Source: Chara braunii
Lineage: Eukaryota; Streptophyta; Charophyceae; Charales; Characeae
Length of the DNA stretch: 41,251 nucleotides
Assembly: GCA_003427395.1 (NCBI GenBank)
Contig: BFEA01000096.1
Coordinates: 1,359,585 to 1,400,835, forward strand
Direction of reading: 5' to 3'
How positions within the stretch are numbered: position 1 is the first letter of the stretch; every line of letters begins with the position of its first letter. Positions 1-11,778 of the stretch are shown here, one piece after another. The translations under genes were made by a program, and so were the position numbers. The notes below the pieces were generated by a model, which saw nothing but the letters and a program-made list of their open reading frames with translations, did not search any database and was not told the origin of the DNA.

Positions 1-73
<73 letters not shown>
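1..73. repeat. (AG)n microsatellite
   Basis: Almost pure AG dinucleotide repeat at the left edge of the window, grading into an ACAG-type tail. It probably continues beyond the window. Confidence 0.97.
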
Positions 74-79
<6 letters not shown>

Positions 80-160
80 AACAGACAGTTGAGGATAAAT
101 TTTTTACGCGTATGTTTATGAGTTAATTCTTAAGAAAGAAGAATATGAAAAACTGAATGA

Positions 161-1601
161 TTGATACGCATAGTTAATGCAGCGGTTGTGGTTGTCCATG
201 AACTAAGAGAAAACTCAAGATCAAAATATGATGAAAAAGTTGAAAAGAAAGAAGAAGAAATCTTTTTCATTTCTGATGAGTATGATGAAAGTTACCAAGA
301 GATTGCAAAGAAGATGGAAAGAAGAAAGATAAGGGAATATTACTGCAAAAGTTTAAGAAAAAAGTTCAGATTAAAAAGATGGCATCTCTTTATCGATGAC
401 AAAGAAGGTTTGCCTCCACTAAAAGTTGTCTGTGGGAAAGAAAGGCAACTAAAAATAATTGTTGCTCTATACTAAGGGGTTGTCGGTAACCATATATATA
501 CTAAAACGATTTATTCTAAGGCACCTAAGCTTTACTTCAGATTTGATCTGAGAGACATGATTTACAGATTCTGCAAATCATGTGCCTTATGTCAGAAAAT
601 ATTTACAACGAGGATGATTGAGTCTCTATTTCCTACTATCTTTGTAAAACCAGACAATGAAGTTTATCGGGATCTCATCACCATGCCCCTAGGCAAAGGA
701 GGAATGAGGTACATACTGAACATGAAATATAATGTCTCTGGATATGTTGAGGCAAAAACTTTGAAGAAGAAGACAATTTAACAAGTGACTGATTGGATAG
801 AGAAAGTATTTATCAGATATCCCTTCAGAGAGTTTGTTTCAGACAAAGGATCTGAATTCAGAAACGAGATAGAAATACTCTCAGACTGGGTGTTAGGATT
901 TAGTACGTAACTACCTATCATCCTCTGACAAATGCATCAGTCTAGAAGGGTCATAGAACCCTGGAAGATTCACTGGCTAAATGGTATGAGGAAAATCCTA
1001 TTAACTGGCAAAAAATATTAAGATTTGCGGTCTGTGATGATAACATCAATGTCAAAAGGACCACTAATTATGCTTCATTCATTCTATGGTACGACTGATA
1101 TGTTACTTTACCCATTGAAAACATAGTCAAAACATGGATAAGTTAAATGAGAGACATAAATATTTCATTTCAAATCTTCTTCAAACTAGGATGAAGCAGA
1201 TATCTGATGTTGACCAGACATTGATGGATGCTGCTGAGAGAATAATAACCAGCAGATTATCAAATACAAAGAGATGAAATACGAAGAGGTAGATAAGAAA
1301 AGAGAAACTAAAGGTTGGTGACATTGTCCTTATGTTTGACATTTCTCTTGAGACTAAGTGGACCAAACATTTGGAGCGTAGATAACTCGATCCTTACAGA
1401 ACTACAGGTAAAGCAGATGACAAAGTTTACGAGATATCTGAGATGAATGGTTTACAAGTTCATAATATAGTATCACGATCAAAACTTCGTAAGTTCATCA
1501 TCAGGTACCCTGATCTGATTTTTCTAACGACCACGAAGAGATCAAATAAAGGTCAGTCATCCAGTAAAATGGCAGTTTCAAAAAACCGAGAAGAAGTATA
1601 G
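161..1601 (+). pseudogene. Ty3/gypsy integrase remnant (3' end of pol)
   Basis: Broken reading frames together give an integrase in the correct domain order. The N-terminal part (161-600) ends in a zinc-binding FCKSCALCQK. The core follows: YRDLITMPLGKGGMRYI (first catalytic Asp, about 675-720), then VSDKGSEF (second Asp, about 835). The third catalytic position lies in NASV-stop-KGHR, where related copies have Glu before the RGHR motif; here that codon is TAG (about 940). A C-terminal GPY/F-like module (WTKHLERR, LDPYRTTGK, VSRSKLRKF) runs to about 1500. Several stops and at least two frameshifts separate the pieces, so it is inactive. It is related to the integrase of the minus-strand element at 22960-25900, sharing the MPxGxGGMxYI core. 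The start of this pol lies outside the window. Confidence 0.88.
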
Positions 1602-2000
1602 TGAGACAGTAAAGCACTGCAGGACCGAGGTTTCGGCGAACTCTGGTTATTCTTGCATTGTCAATTCAGTATGTCAATTTTCAGCATGTGAAAACGAGAA
1701 ACTGAGGAGAGAACCTCCTTATGATTTATTCTCGATCCCTTATATTGATTAATTTTCTTATTTCTGCAAACAACGAATGTAAGGTGACTAAGAATGTCAT
1801 TGATGCAAAACCACTGTCGATCCACAAGTATCATATCTTTGAGTGGGGAACAACCGTGAGTTGCAGTTGCAGTGAGAGAGTGATGAGATATCACCTGCCT
1901 AAGTATTGATACAATATCAAGTTTAGAAAACTCGTGGTTGTGGAGCATGAAAGTGTAATCAAAATTATTTTCTAGAATAAAGAGAAAGTTTGATGGGCTT
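1602..2000. other. No gene recognised; probable 3' UTR/LTR side of the integrase remnant
   Basis: Short ORFs are present on both strands here, for example 1721-1909 (+), but none shows a family motif. Position suggests 3' untranslated or LTR sequence of the upstream element. No LTR ends could be fixed. Confidence 0.3.
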
Positions 2001-2500
2001 AAAGAGGTTCACCTCTACTTATCAAAGAAGTTGTCAATAGAGGGACTTCGTGTTTTCTGACTTAGTTGCCTGTCCAAACAAATTATCATGAAGATAAGCA
2101 TAAAGAAGTTCAACTTTATTTGATCAGAGAGTTCTCAGCATAGAAACTTCGTGTTTCTTGACGAAGTTGTCTATCTTCTACCTCAGATGAGGGAAGGGAC
2201 CTCTTTGAGACCAATATCTCTATGGTTCTTTGAGGGTGAAGGGAACTTTCTTGGAAGTATTCTTGGATGAGGGAAGGGACCTCTCTTAGACCAGTATCTC
2301 TATGTTTCCTTGCGGCTGAAGGAAGGTCTCTTGGAAGTATTATCAGATGAGGGAAATAACCTCTCTGGGATCAACACATTGTATTTCTTGAGGTTGAAGG
2401 GATGTCTCCTGGAAATACATTGTCGATTGTTGTCTGTTGTTGTTCAGTACCTCTTGAGACTGAAGGGACGTCTCCTAAGAAATGTTTATCCTGTTACTTG
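2001..2500. repeat. Tandem repeats (101 bp pair, then 80 bp x3)
   Basis: A roughly 101 bp unit starting AAAGAGGTTC at 2001 is repeated as AAAGAAGTTC at 2102. An 80 bp unit starting GATGAGGGAA then begins at 2186, 2266 and 2346; each holds CCTCTnnnAGACCA and GAAGGGAnnTnTCnTGGAA blocks. A decayed partial copy continues to about 2490. ORFs in this stretch are translations of the repeat, not genes. Confidence 0.8.
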
Positions 2501-3918
2501 AGGCACGGACAATCAGCCTGTGGGTTTTGATATGCTTGTTTGGTTGTCTGTGCATGGGGTTTTCTTCTCTAATCGAAGATGCTTTGATTGTCGAGGCTAG
2601 CCAGAGCCTTACCGCAGTGAGTTGCAATCTGGTGGGGTCAACAGGTCCCTGACTTGAGTGTCGAATTCTGCAGTTGGCTGAGGATAAGGCTCCGAGAGTG
2701 TGGCATGTGAGGTCAAGAGGGGTCACTTGGAACTCTACCGTAGTCAGAGGTTGCAATCAAGTGGGTTCGCCAAAAACCGAATCGTAATTAGACTGGGTCC
2801 TACATTCAAAATCTGAGCAGGGCAGCCAACACTCTAGGCCAAAAACTGATGGGTGAGCCAGTCCCGGACCGAAGTGGTCAAATCCGGGTATAGGACAATT
2901 GGATTGACAACAGGTCTACTGTTATGGGGTGACCAGACCCTCTATAGTCTGGGTGTCCTGACGTGAGGTGCGCCAAAGGGTCGTTGTACTCGAGTAGTGG
3001 GTATGGAGGTCCTGACCTAGAGGCAGGTGAAGGGGTTATCAAGACAGATAGTCTGATTAGTCCTGGTCCGAGGCGGGCCGAATGAGGGTTGTCAATCAAA
3101 CGGGAGGTCTGCCACCCCTGGTCAGTGGTGGGCCAAAACCAAGACAATCAACAACTCTTGGGTGTGAAGAACTGATTGTATTTTTATTATTGGATTATGA
3201 GTCTTTATTTTATTTATTTTACTTAGTTACTGCTTAATGACTGCGTGTCACGGAGTTTGCATGTTGGGATAATGCTTGGTGGTTTATGAAACTTGCTATT
3301 TTGCAGGTTTAGGCAGGTACATATGAAGTTTTTGGACCAGAGAAAGGAAAAGGGGTTTGATATCCCCTTTATCTGTTTGAGAAGTTGAGGATACGTCCGA
3401 CTCAGATGAAAGAAAGCGAACGCAGTTTGGTACATCCCCCCCCCCCCCCCTAGCTACTTGAGATGTTGATAAGTCGTTTCACTAGGGTCAAAAAACAAGG
3501 AAATGGGTTTGGCATACCTTACCCTTGATACTGCTGACAGCGAGTGTCCACAACTCTAGTGTCTGATTGATATCATCCCCGATATCACTATCAGAGATGG
3601 GAGACGAGTCAACCTCTCCACTGTAAGAGTTCAAAGGGAGATCAAATTTAAGATGACAAGAGGTCAGAGTCAGCTGCAGATAAGAAAATTAATATACATA
3701 TATATTTTTAAATTTATTTGGTGGCTGACAAAACGGCCTGGTTTACAAGGGACTTGCAACCCCGGCCATAACGTAATAAAAACTCTTAGGCCAGATATGC
3801 TATTAAAAAAAATAATAATAATAATAAAAATGATATAGACTGGGAATCAAGAAAAGAAATCAGAGAACTCAAGGAAAAATGCCATGTTTATACAAAAGAT
3901 AAAAGAGAGTCATGAACT
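2501..3918. other. Non-coding, no gene seen
   Basis: 2500-3170 is G-rich with loosely recurring phrases (GCCAAAAAC, GGTCCTGAC). 3436-3450 is a run of 15 C. About 3807-3830 is an A/T-rich AATAATAATA tract. No ORF with family features on either strand. Confidence 0.5.
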
Positions 3919-4329
3919 CTATTTGGAGTATGCAAGAAGAAAGAAGATGCAGAAGAGAGTGCAATTGCCAATATGAAATTGAGAAGGAACATTGCAAGGG
4001 GTAGAGGGGAGCAATGTTGACACGAATGTCTTACTCGGCACGAGAGCAGTGGGAGCTTTGGGACTATACGGAGGGAAAGAAGTGTTGGGCGCGCCATAAC
4101 GCACCTCAAACTTTTTTTGATAGTACTCCATAGCCGTCGGGGATGGAGTTCTTTCGTACCATCCAATTAGCGAGTGGCGAGGATAAGGTCTTATGTGAGC
4201 GTTGTTACTTCGTAGCTCCTCCTCCTCCTCTAAACTGTAATCGCGTCGTGCACGAGCTGGTGGCTCTTCATAAGTCTTACCCCCTCTCCCACCTCTTTGT
4301 CTTCCCTGACCCTGTCGTGCTTCGGACAT
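3919..4329 (-). CDS. Hypothetical low-complexity protein (136 aa)
   Basis: An uninterrupted ORF with an RG-rich start (RQRGGRGG), an acidic block (DYSLEEEEELRSNN) and then a Tyr/Pro-rich middle (GWYERTPSPTAMEYYQKKF). The basic/RG then acidic layout would suit a Gag N-terminus or a nucleic-acid-binding protein, but there is no zinc knuckle and no detectable similarity to the two gags in this window. The hydrophobic tail (about residues 115-136) looks like read-through into non-coding DNA, so the end may be displaced. It has no coding neighbours. It could be chance. Confidence 0.3.
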   Translation of the reverse strand: MSEARQGQGRQRGGRGGKTYEEPPARARRDYSLEEEEELRSNNAHIRPYPRHSLIGWYERTPSPTAMEYYQKKFEVRYGAPNTSFPPYSPKAPTALVPSKTFVSTLLPSTPCNVPSQFHIGNCTLFCIFFLLAYSK

Positions 4330-6932
4330 AATGTAGCACAGAGTTATGCCGGGGTAGAAAATAGAAAGAAAAAGGGACTGACAATGGAGATAGAGACAAA
4401 TGGAAATATTGCGAGAATAAGAGGGACGTACTATGAGAAGAAAAAGAAAGAAGAGATGGGTGCGTTGTTGAGATCGTGAATTAACGGCCTAAGAAAACCC
4501 CGCTATTGATTGTTGTAAGAATGAGTGAGTAAGCCTCGACAAACACTGTTGTATACTAGTTGTTTACTCCAATTTGGCTCAACCGAGATGCTGGGTGGGG
4601 GGTTCTATCATGTCAAAGGGTGCGGTGTCCTGACCCTCTGCAATGTACTAATCGTTTGATCAAGGAAACCCTGCTACGTACCAACAGCCTACTCGGGAAT
4701 CTCGGTGGTCTACCAAACTCTCTACCTATGGATTTCTACGGCGTACAGTAGAGCACAACCGACATGTGGCCGTGGTAGCCGTCGGGCTCGCCCATGGATG
4801 CGGAAGTGGGAAAGTTGTCGCGGACTTCTCAATCGTGCGTCGAGCCTCTTATGATCAGGTTATGAGACAAAAGTTTAAAAGGGGAAAAAAAAGAAATGGT
4901 AAAGGAGAGGAAAATGAAAAGAAAAGAGGGGGAATTAAGGGGAAAACGCCACACTTCGAATCTGCATCTGAACCTGGACCTTTAGTGTGGAAAATGCAAA
5001 TTTGTCAGTCCTTAATGGTTGCAGTGTTTCGTTTCCCCTTTTCCTTTTGCTAATTTTCGTTTTTCTTCTTATTTAATCTTTCTGAAGTCTCTATTCCCCC
5101 CCCCGAGTAATTTCGCAGGGGAACGAACGGTTTAGTTTCGAATTCCAAATTAAGTATGGGCGTCTTAGACTGCCCGTCCCTCACACTTCAACCACCGCAA
5201 GCTTGACTAGTGCGGTGCAATCAGTACGGGGCCCCAAAAATAGGAGCACCCGCGCCCTATAGGAGACTCATGACCCTACAGAAGGTCATAAGCCCCCTCC
5301 TTGTCATCGGACACGGGTACCCATTAGAGGTAGTCTCGTGGCATGTTTTAAAGTGAGGGAGGCACCTGTAAGGATCCCGTTATAGAACTGCAGTCCACAG
5401 TGCGCCTGGCTAGTAGTCATCTCACGTTGTGGGACATAATCCTTGAGACAACACTTGATTTCAATTTATTCCTTTATTAAGATTTCTTGATACTCAAATA
5501 ATAATGAGCAAAACTTAGAAGACCACTTGTGTATCCCGTTTAATACTTAGGGACTGCGACTCATATTAAACCTATAAAAACAATAGATATTGCATTACTC
5601 ACTACTGGCTAGTGGGTGTGCATTGGGAACTTCAGCGCTAATATTGGTAATCTGAGAGGCAGGGTTCTATTTATGTGGATGTGTGCTTGGTGTAAAACTC
5701 CGGTTGTTATGAGAGTGAGCTGCTATGACCCGCAGTAACGGGCTGCATGGCTATAGCCCATATTGTTGGAGGTTTATCACTCGTTGATCCCCTATGTCCA
5801 GGAAGGGCTCCTGGATCACTACGATCCTAAACTGTGGTGGGGGAAATGAGCCCAAGCTAAAGATTAACGTGGAAGGGGCGAGAGAAGAGTAGATACGAGG
5901 CAATTCGAAGTTACAAGAGACAGTAACAGAGGCCAAAAACCGAGCTAGAAAACGGTGTCCAACGCATCAGTCTCTCACAGGGCGAGATTCTCCCGCCCGC
6001 ATCACGCTGGAGTTGGTTTACTCGTGATACACATGGAGCTTCCGCAACCGCTCCATCCGAGTGCATCAACCATACCTCTCGCGAGCCCCTACGATAGAAT
6101 AGAGCATACGCGAGGTACAACTTACCTCCACCTTGTGGGAGTTGTCACCTCCCTTCAGTGGGTGTATCCCCACCGAGCTATCAACCCACAATTCGAGAGC
6201 TAATCAATTGCAATTGCAGAGGTGGGGCTAGCTGATGGCGTTTCTCATACGTTGTAGCATGAGGGGTACGCGTGGTCCCACGCCTCTATCGGACCCGCAC
6301 GGGAACCGAAGAACTGGGGGGGCAGAAGTCCCAATCACAACTCGTCGTGGGTCGACTAGGACGCATCTCACTCACCACGCGTTACACCACACTTTAAAAA
6401 CACACTCGAACAACACAACAACACTCTTAGTCCCTTTAGCAACCAACTCATAACCTTTTGATATGGAAATCGGTTAGGTGTCGCTCGCGAGACTTATAAT
6501 AAAAATCACGCGGACGCAGGGCTTTCTGATATCGACTCGTAATGCAAGCTTACGCAAGCAGTCGCGATGATTGTGTATATGTAGTATTCATAATCATGCC
6601 GCCCCCGTCAATCCTGAGGGTCGCATTCGACAGTCAAGTGTCGGGTAACACGCGCCTTGGGGGGTTAATCTCTCAACGTCAGACACCCGCCAAGTGTGGC
6701 TGAAAACCACGCCCTCTTCTTCATCTTGCGGAGAGTGGGTGGTACACAGGTTTATACCTGTGGTGGCAATCGTCTCTTATTTCTCTGGAGACCAGCCCCA
6801 TCATCCATGGACTGGAGAGAACTCAAGGGGCTTGACTTTGACAGTTGTCACGGACTACAACGTTCAACTATAAAGAATCTAAGAAACAAAGGATAAAAGG
6901 GGGATTTCCCTTTTCTCTCAAAGAATAATATG
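4330..6932. other. Non-coding, no gene recognised
   Basis: Mixed-composition DNA with only short ORFs lacking motifs. Small features: a C-run near 5096-5104, and A/T-rich DNA at 5450-5600. The length and absence of coding signal fit decayed LTR or other repeat DNA; I could not delimit an element. Confidence 0.4.
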
Positions 6933-6962
6933 TTTCGCACGGTCACAATGGGCCGTGCGAAA
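6933..6962. repeat. Perfect 10 bp inverted repeat (hairpin)
   Basis: TTTCGCACGG (6933-6942) and CCGTGCGAAA (6953-6962) are exact reverse complements around a 10 nt loop. It lies about 25 bp upstream of a TATA-like tract. Confidence 0.85.
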
Positions 6963-6985
6963 TACTCAAGGCATATCTAGGTACA

Positions 6986-6995
6986 TATATAAAAG
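6986..6995 (+). promoter_or_regulatory. TATA-like tract, candidate LTR promoter
   Basis: TATATAAAAGGGG follows the hairpin and precedes a pyrimidine-rich stretch. The arrangement resembles a Pol II TATA box in an LTR, but no matching second LTR was found and no ORF follows closely. Confidence 0.25.
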
Positions 6996-7599
6996 GGGTA
7001 TACAATATGGGACAATCACTTCTCACAATCACAGTGGGACTCCTCTCAGTCATATATATGTGTGTGATCGCAGAAAGTCAAATCCAGAGTCCGAACCATA
7101 AAACATACTTGTAATCACATCAAAGATTCAATCAAAGTCCACGCACTATATGAGGTCAACTTCAACCATTCTCTACGCTCACACCCCTTCCCTTTAGCCA
7201 TACAAGCCTCAACCTTAGTGCACCATTCCAACGATGAAGTACTCAGTATCTTTGTTAAATGACCATTCAATAAAGTTTGGGTAAGAACACAACAAAACAA
7301 TTCAAACCACAGGGTTAAAGTCCTGAGGTTGAGTGACAGAAGAGGATCGGAGCCGAGTCGTAAACCGACGAATCGACAACCGACCTGTTATCAATGATAA
7401 GAGAAGATGATCCTTGTGGGATCAAACTAGTCTCAATCTTGAATCAAAACGATCAAGAGGACTTGTAACACTAGAAAGGTCCATTCTCATGCCAAACTTA
7501 TTAGTATATGGGGAATGAATCTCCATAACACATTCTTACTCAAGTTTCTCTTGCTGACTGAGTCTAAGCCTACCTTTAAGCCTATGCCCAAAAAAAGGT

Positions 7600-8230
7600 A
7601 GAGATTTGACAACTTTTCCCCTATGCAGGGTGGATTGTCAAAATCACCACCTGTCAAAATATAATATAACTCCTTTAAACTAAGAAAATTTTGGCAGTGT
7701 TTCCCGTAGGAAAAATGTCTTTTCATAATTTATATTAGCTCGAATATGAAAACTAAAATAATATGTAACTTTAGAAAGTCAAATTTTATCTAATTCCCTA
7801 AATTAGTAAAAAATTGGGCATCATCTCCTTTACAGAGGTAGACTTCTCATATTTATATTGACTAAGCTATGAACTCAAGATATGAAATCAAACTTGAGAC
7901 TTGAGTTTTATCGCGATAAAATTTAACTAATTTTTCAGATTTCTAAAAGTTTCGACAACACTTCCTTTAGAAAAATGTTATTTCAAAATTTATACAAAAC
8001 TACGTTTAAAATCTCGCATAACTCAGACTTTCCAAAGTTAAATTTTGTCGAACTCCCTGAATTAATTAAAATCCGGACAGCACTTCCCTTATAAAATAAT
8101 GATTTCCAGATTCTTACTAAGCCAGATATAAGACTTGAACAAAATTTTTTGAAGTCACATTTGACTAACTCCTTAATTTTGTAGAAATTTCGGCAGCGCT
8201 TCACGTAGGAGAAGTAGCTTACCAAGATTT
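7600..8230. repeat. AT-rich degenerate tandem array (about 117-137 bp period)
   Basis: A phrase of the type TTCGGCAGCACTTCCC followed by TAGGAAAAATG recurs near 7605, 7691, 7814, 7951, 8072 and 8189. Between occurrences are further shared words (AAAGTCAAATTTTATCTAA, CTCCCTAAATTA). Divergence between units is high, so the array is old. The minus-strand ORFs at 7487-7726 and 7983-8225 are frames through the repeat. Confidence 0.75.
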
Positions 8231-8923
8231 ACTCGAAGTTAAGTATAACAAATGATCCCAGACCAATGCAAAAATTGACTCAAGTACAAAAAATTAAACT
8301 TAGAAAATACAGAAATTTAACTAACTTTTATATCCCTAGCACGTGGCGAGCCTCTAAAACAACTACTTATCAAACTGAAACTCTTACTAAGTAGTGATCT
8401 CACTCAGCCACATGCTAGACCAAACCAAAATGATAAGTACTCTCATCAACCCCAAAGTCAACCTTGTTAAATAATAGTTCATAGTTTTCAAATGATTTGC
8501 CCATTAGACCCAGCTTACATAAGGCATAAAGCTTAACCATCAAAACTTATGGAAACTTGTCTAGCTCAGTCATTGTATATACACAGATAAAGGGTACTAA
8601 AACTCTTCTCTTCCTTGGGCATATGACTAGGTTGTCCAACCTAGTCGCCCTGAACTGTTTAAGATTTTCAAATTATATATAATTATCTGCACTTAATATT
8701 TTAAGGCAGTATATGACTGAACCGTTCAACTTAAATCAAAGTCCAACCTGCCCCTTCTTACCACAAGTTTACTCTTAATTGCTACTTTCTTCAATTTATG
8801 ATAAGCTATAGTTAGACCATTTGAGGTCATGGAAACATGTGCAACTAACCTGTTCATCAATAAAATAATATGTGAGGATTGAACCCTCAAGTAGGGGCCT
8901 TGCCATGATGTACATGTTCTGGC
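8231..8923. other. AT-rich non-coding flank
   Basis: Continues the AT-rich character of the array. Phrases such as GGAAACTTGTCTAGCTCAG (about 8550) and GGAAACATGTGCAACTAAC (about 8830) recur loosely. No coding signal. Confidence 0.4.
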
Positions 8924-9098
8924 CTAAGGCCCCACCAAGCCTCGTGCCCGCCCTAAGTGAAGGAGGGCCAGGAAATCAACAAGAGCCCTATGTGCCAACA
9001 TTTCACGAAGTGGGGTCCATACAGTTGCAGCACGCCAGTTGGTTGGAATGCACCGAGTCTCGGATTTCAGCAAATGCTGAAAGCCTAGGGCCTCTGAG

Positions 9099-10440
9099 TT
9101 AGTTAGGCCCTGGGCACTCGAACCATAGGCCGACAATGCATGCTGGGTATAGAGGCCGAAAATGCCAAAGGGAAATCGGCCCAGTATCTGAATCTGGCCG
9201 CAGGCCTCGATGAGGGAGGCGCAACTGCATTGCCCCGAGACCCAACTGTATAGGGCTGGTTTCAGCCTCTGGGGCCCAGTCGCAGACGCACCCGCTTCGA
9301 GCCGACAGATTGTTAGGGCGAGGGACCACTTGAGGTGCCACTCCAATAGTAGTGGGAGGTCCTAAAGGTTGCGGCGCCCTAGCCTGACTCGCCTCGGGAC
9401 GAGTTCCCGCGTTCCTAGGTTGCCAGTGGGGAGGGTCTCCCCATCTTCTATCCCTTGCATCCTTCCAATGGGAATTTTCTCATTTCGAGACCGGATTCCC
9501 TCCAGCTTCTCGGTCACTCCTCCAGTTCCCTTGGTTACTAGGTTCGTTCTGCCAACCCGGGGGTCCTCCTTCCCAGCGAGGGCCGGGAGGCGCCGGAGGA
9601 TGCCTCTCGTTCCCGCGAGGATTGTCATTCCTCTGAGTACGTATACTCCGGAGCGCCATGTCCGAACTCTCCTTCATGTACTCCCGCACATCTACTCCCC
9701 CTCCCGTGAAGACCACCTCGGCGACTCTATCGAAATTCGCAGAGTCTCTCGGGGCCCTTTCAAGAACCTCCTTTCTCTTCGCTTTAGGCGGGTGCAACAT
9801 GAACCTCACGCACCTGTCAACCTCGGAGAGCATCCCTCTATCCACCAAAGCCTGCGACAAACGTTTGAATCTTCGAGTAAAAGCCACTAGGCTTTCTTGC
9901 TCCCCTCTCGTGACCCGACGCAACCCTTCTATCGTGGGGATCAGATCGTCACACGCGAAGATCCTCAATAAGTTGCCTTTGAAGGTCTTCCATCTCTCAT
10001 CTGCCGGGTATATGGCCCTAATGGCCTGGTCCAGTTTCAGGGCAATGTTGTATAAAGTGGTCGATCCACTCTTTCTCCGAGAACTTCTTCCGGCAGGCGT
10101 AGCTTTCCCATTTCTCTACAAACCCGGTTACACCCCTTCCGCTGAAGTAGAGGAATTTCAGCCCCAGATTCACATCGTAGTAGGGGACCCTTCGGTCATC
10201 ATATCGACGGAAGTAAGGACCTTCTGCCGGCCCGTTTATCGCCGGATCGTAAGGTCTGTACCGACCCAGATCTAAATCTTCAACCTGAGGCCGAGCCCTC
10301 AGAGGTCCCCAAGGATCCTCCTCACGGCGGCTCCTATCTCCCGGGTCCTCGCGTTCCCAACACGTGGTTTCATGGCCCCGAACCCCCCTCCATACATCTC
10401 CGTATCCTCCCACGTTCCTTCCTACAGCTTCCTTCTGCAC
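9099..10440 (-). pseudogene. gag: Retrotransposon Gag (Ty3/gypsy), one frameshift and one stop
   Basis: The conserved retro-Gag fold is readable: LKFLYFSGRGVTGFVEKWES (about 10120-10180), KKFSEKEWIDHF, then after a frameshift near 10050 NIALKLDQAIRAIYPADERW and EQESLVAFTRRFKRLSQAL, LHPPKAKRKEVLERAP. A proline/Arg-rich region follows, interrupted by one stop at 9480. Element B's gag has the matching blocks ALKIDREVRGVIPGDGRW, NESLVTFARRY and LPREKREMVVRKLP. The CCHC zinc knuckle expected near the C-terminus is not recognisable (only CRLEAGASATGPQRLKPALY in another frame, about 9250-9310). The protein would form the particle shell. Inactive as it stands. Confidence 0.85.
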
Positions 10441-10526
10441 CCACCCTGATCCGGTTTCTCTCTCGGTCCATCTTCGCGATCCTCCTCCAGGTTCTGTTGG
10501 TCAATCGTCCTCGAGTTCCCTCCTCC

Positions 10527-11027
10527 TTAGACTACCTTTTTCCCCCCTCCTTGGCGCCCAACACCCGGCCCTATCACGAGGGAACTCTTGCCCCTCTTCG
10601 ACTCTTTCTTCAACGTCCACTCGACCTTACCATCGGGTTTCGATCGAAAAACCCCTCGTGGCCTCCGCCACCTTTTCCCTTGCCGGTATTCGCGGCTCCA
10701 CTTCCCGGTGCAATCGCTCTTCGGGATTTTTCTTAGCTCCGTATTTCTCTCTCCGAGGGGCGTCTCTGTGTTTTTTAAGGCCCTACCTATAGCCTCCGTT
10801 CCCTCGGCCACTCCTTCGGCCGTCTTGCTCAATCTCGCCCCCAACTCCGTATCCTCCTCAGTTCGCCCCATGATGGTGGTCTTAGGTGATCGGGCGATCT
10901 CGTGCTCAACCACACTTTCCATGCACAAACTTCTAGTTGCTTCCCTCACCAGAATCACCCCCTTGCCCTTATGTCTCGTCACTCTCTTCCGAGCTCCTCC
11001 CTTCCTCACTTGATTCTCGTTCCTCAC
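10527..11027 (-). CDS. Basic/charged ORF between accessory array and gag
   Basis: A 166-codon ORF overlapping the tail of ORF F and ending just before gag. It is Lys/Arg-rich at both ends, with a middle segment (about residues 58-95) of heptad-like Leu/Ala spacing that could be a short coiled coil (LGARLSKTAEGVAEGTEAIG). No family recognised. Element B has a charged ORF (30247-30693) in the equivalent slot, but I cannot align the two. It may be a Gag N-terminal extension. Confidence 0.45.
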   Translation of the reverse strand: MRNENQVRKGGARKRVTRHKGKGVILVREATRSLCMESVVEHEIARSPKTTIMGRTEEDTELGARLSKTAEGVAEGTEAIGRALKNTETPLGERNTELRKIPKSDCTGKWSREYRQGKRWRRPRGVFRSKPDGKVEWTLKKESKRGKSSLVIGPGVGRQGGGKKVV

Positions 11028-11778
11028 TATCGCTCTCCGACTCTTTGCTAGTCACAGTCCGCACTCTTTTTTCCTCGCAAGCAGCTAGTGCTAGGTTGGC
11101 AATCTCTAGATCAGAAATGCCTTTAATCCCTCCCTACGAGCACCGTCTAATCAGGCCCCTATCTACTTCTCCGGCCTGTCCCGAGAACAGGGGCTTGATG
11201 AAGTCGCCGACTAAAGCCCATCACTCGAAGTCTGTAAGCTCTAGAGATTCCCAGCACAGGGTGAACAGTTTGTGCCCCTTTCTTTCCCCTAGGGGGAACT
11301 TTTCAATTATTTGCCCTCTCATTGGGACCTTCCTCACCACGGCGTAGTCGGGATAGAGCAAACGGTAGGCCCAAGCAGGAACTTCCCAGGTCCGGCCGTA
11401 GGCTGCTCGCGGGACTTCTCCCCTCCCTCGATACTTAACCTTGTCTATTACACGCCCTTCCGCTACTCCCCCTCTCAGTTTCTCAAGTCGGTCCTGAGCT
11501 TTTCCCGCGATACCTAGTGGGTCCTTTCGTCTCGCTAACTCGGTAGAAAAGAACTGCCTATCATCGTGAGACAAGAAGATTTCGGCCCTTCGTGTGCGGG
11601 TGTCTTCCATTGAGACTACTGAAAACCGGACTGGCGTTTCCTGCCCGTAGATCTTGAAGAACTCCGTAATAATTTTCCCTTCCTCCTCTACCTTTTGGAG
11701 CGTCACTCCATACCTAGAACTGGACTTCCAAGCCCTTTCGAAGGTCCCGATGGGGCTCCCCCTGTCGTATCTAATCAT
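10969..11778 (-). pseudogene. Accessory ORF F (class II), two in-frame stops
   Basis: Start chosen at ATG 11778-11776 (MIRYDRGSPIG), matching the M-V/I-R start of ORFs A, C and D; the frame is open further upstream only by chance. Shared blocks: RFSVVSMEDT and AEIFLSHDDRQFF (strand/strand block), KVKYRGRGEVPRAAYGRTW (signature block), EVPAWAYRLLYPDYAVV, then GHKLFTLCWESLE. Beyond a TGA at 11221 and a TAG the same frame continues with GISDLEIANLALAACEEKRV and a Ser/Glu-rich acidic tail (SESDSEERESSEEG) ending in TAA at 10969. D ends likewise with SDLIRIAIACRRR, so F and D are full-length paralogues. Function unknown. Confidence 0.6.
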
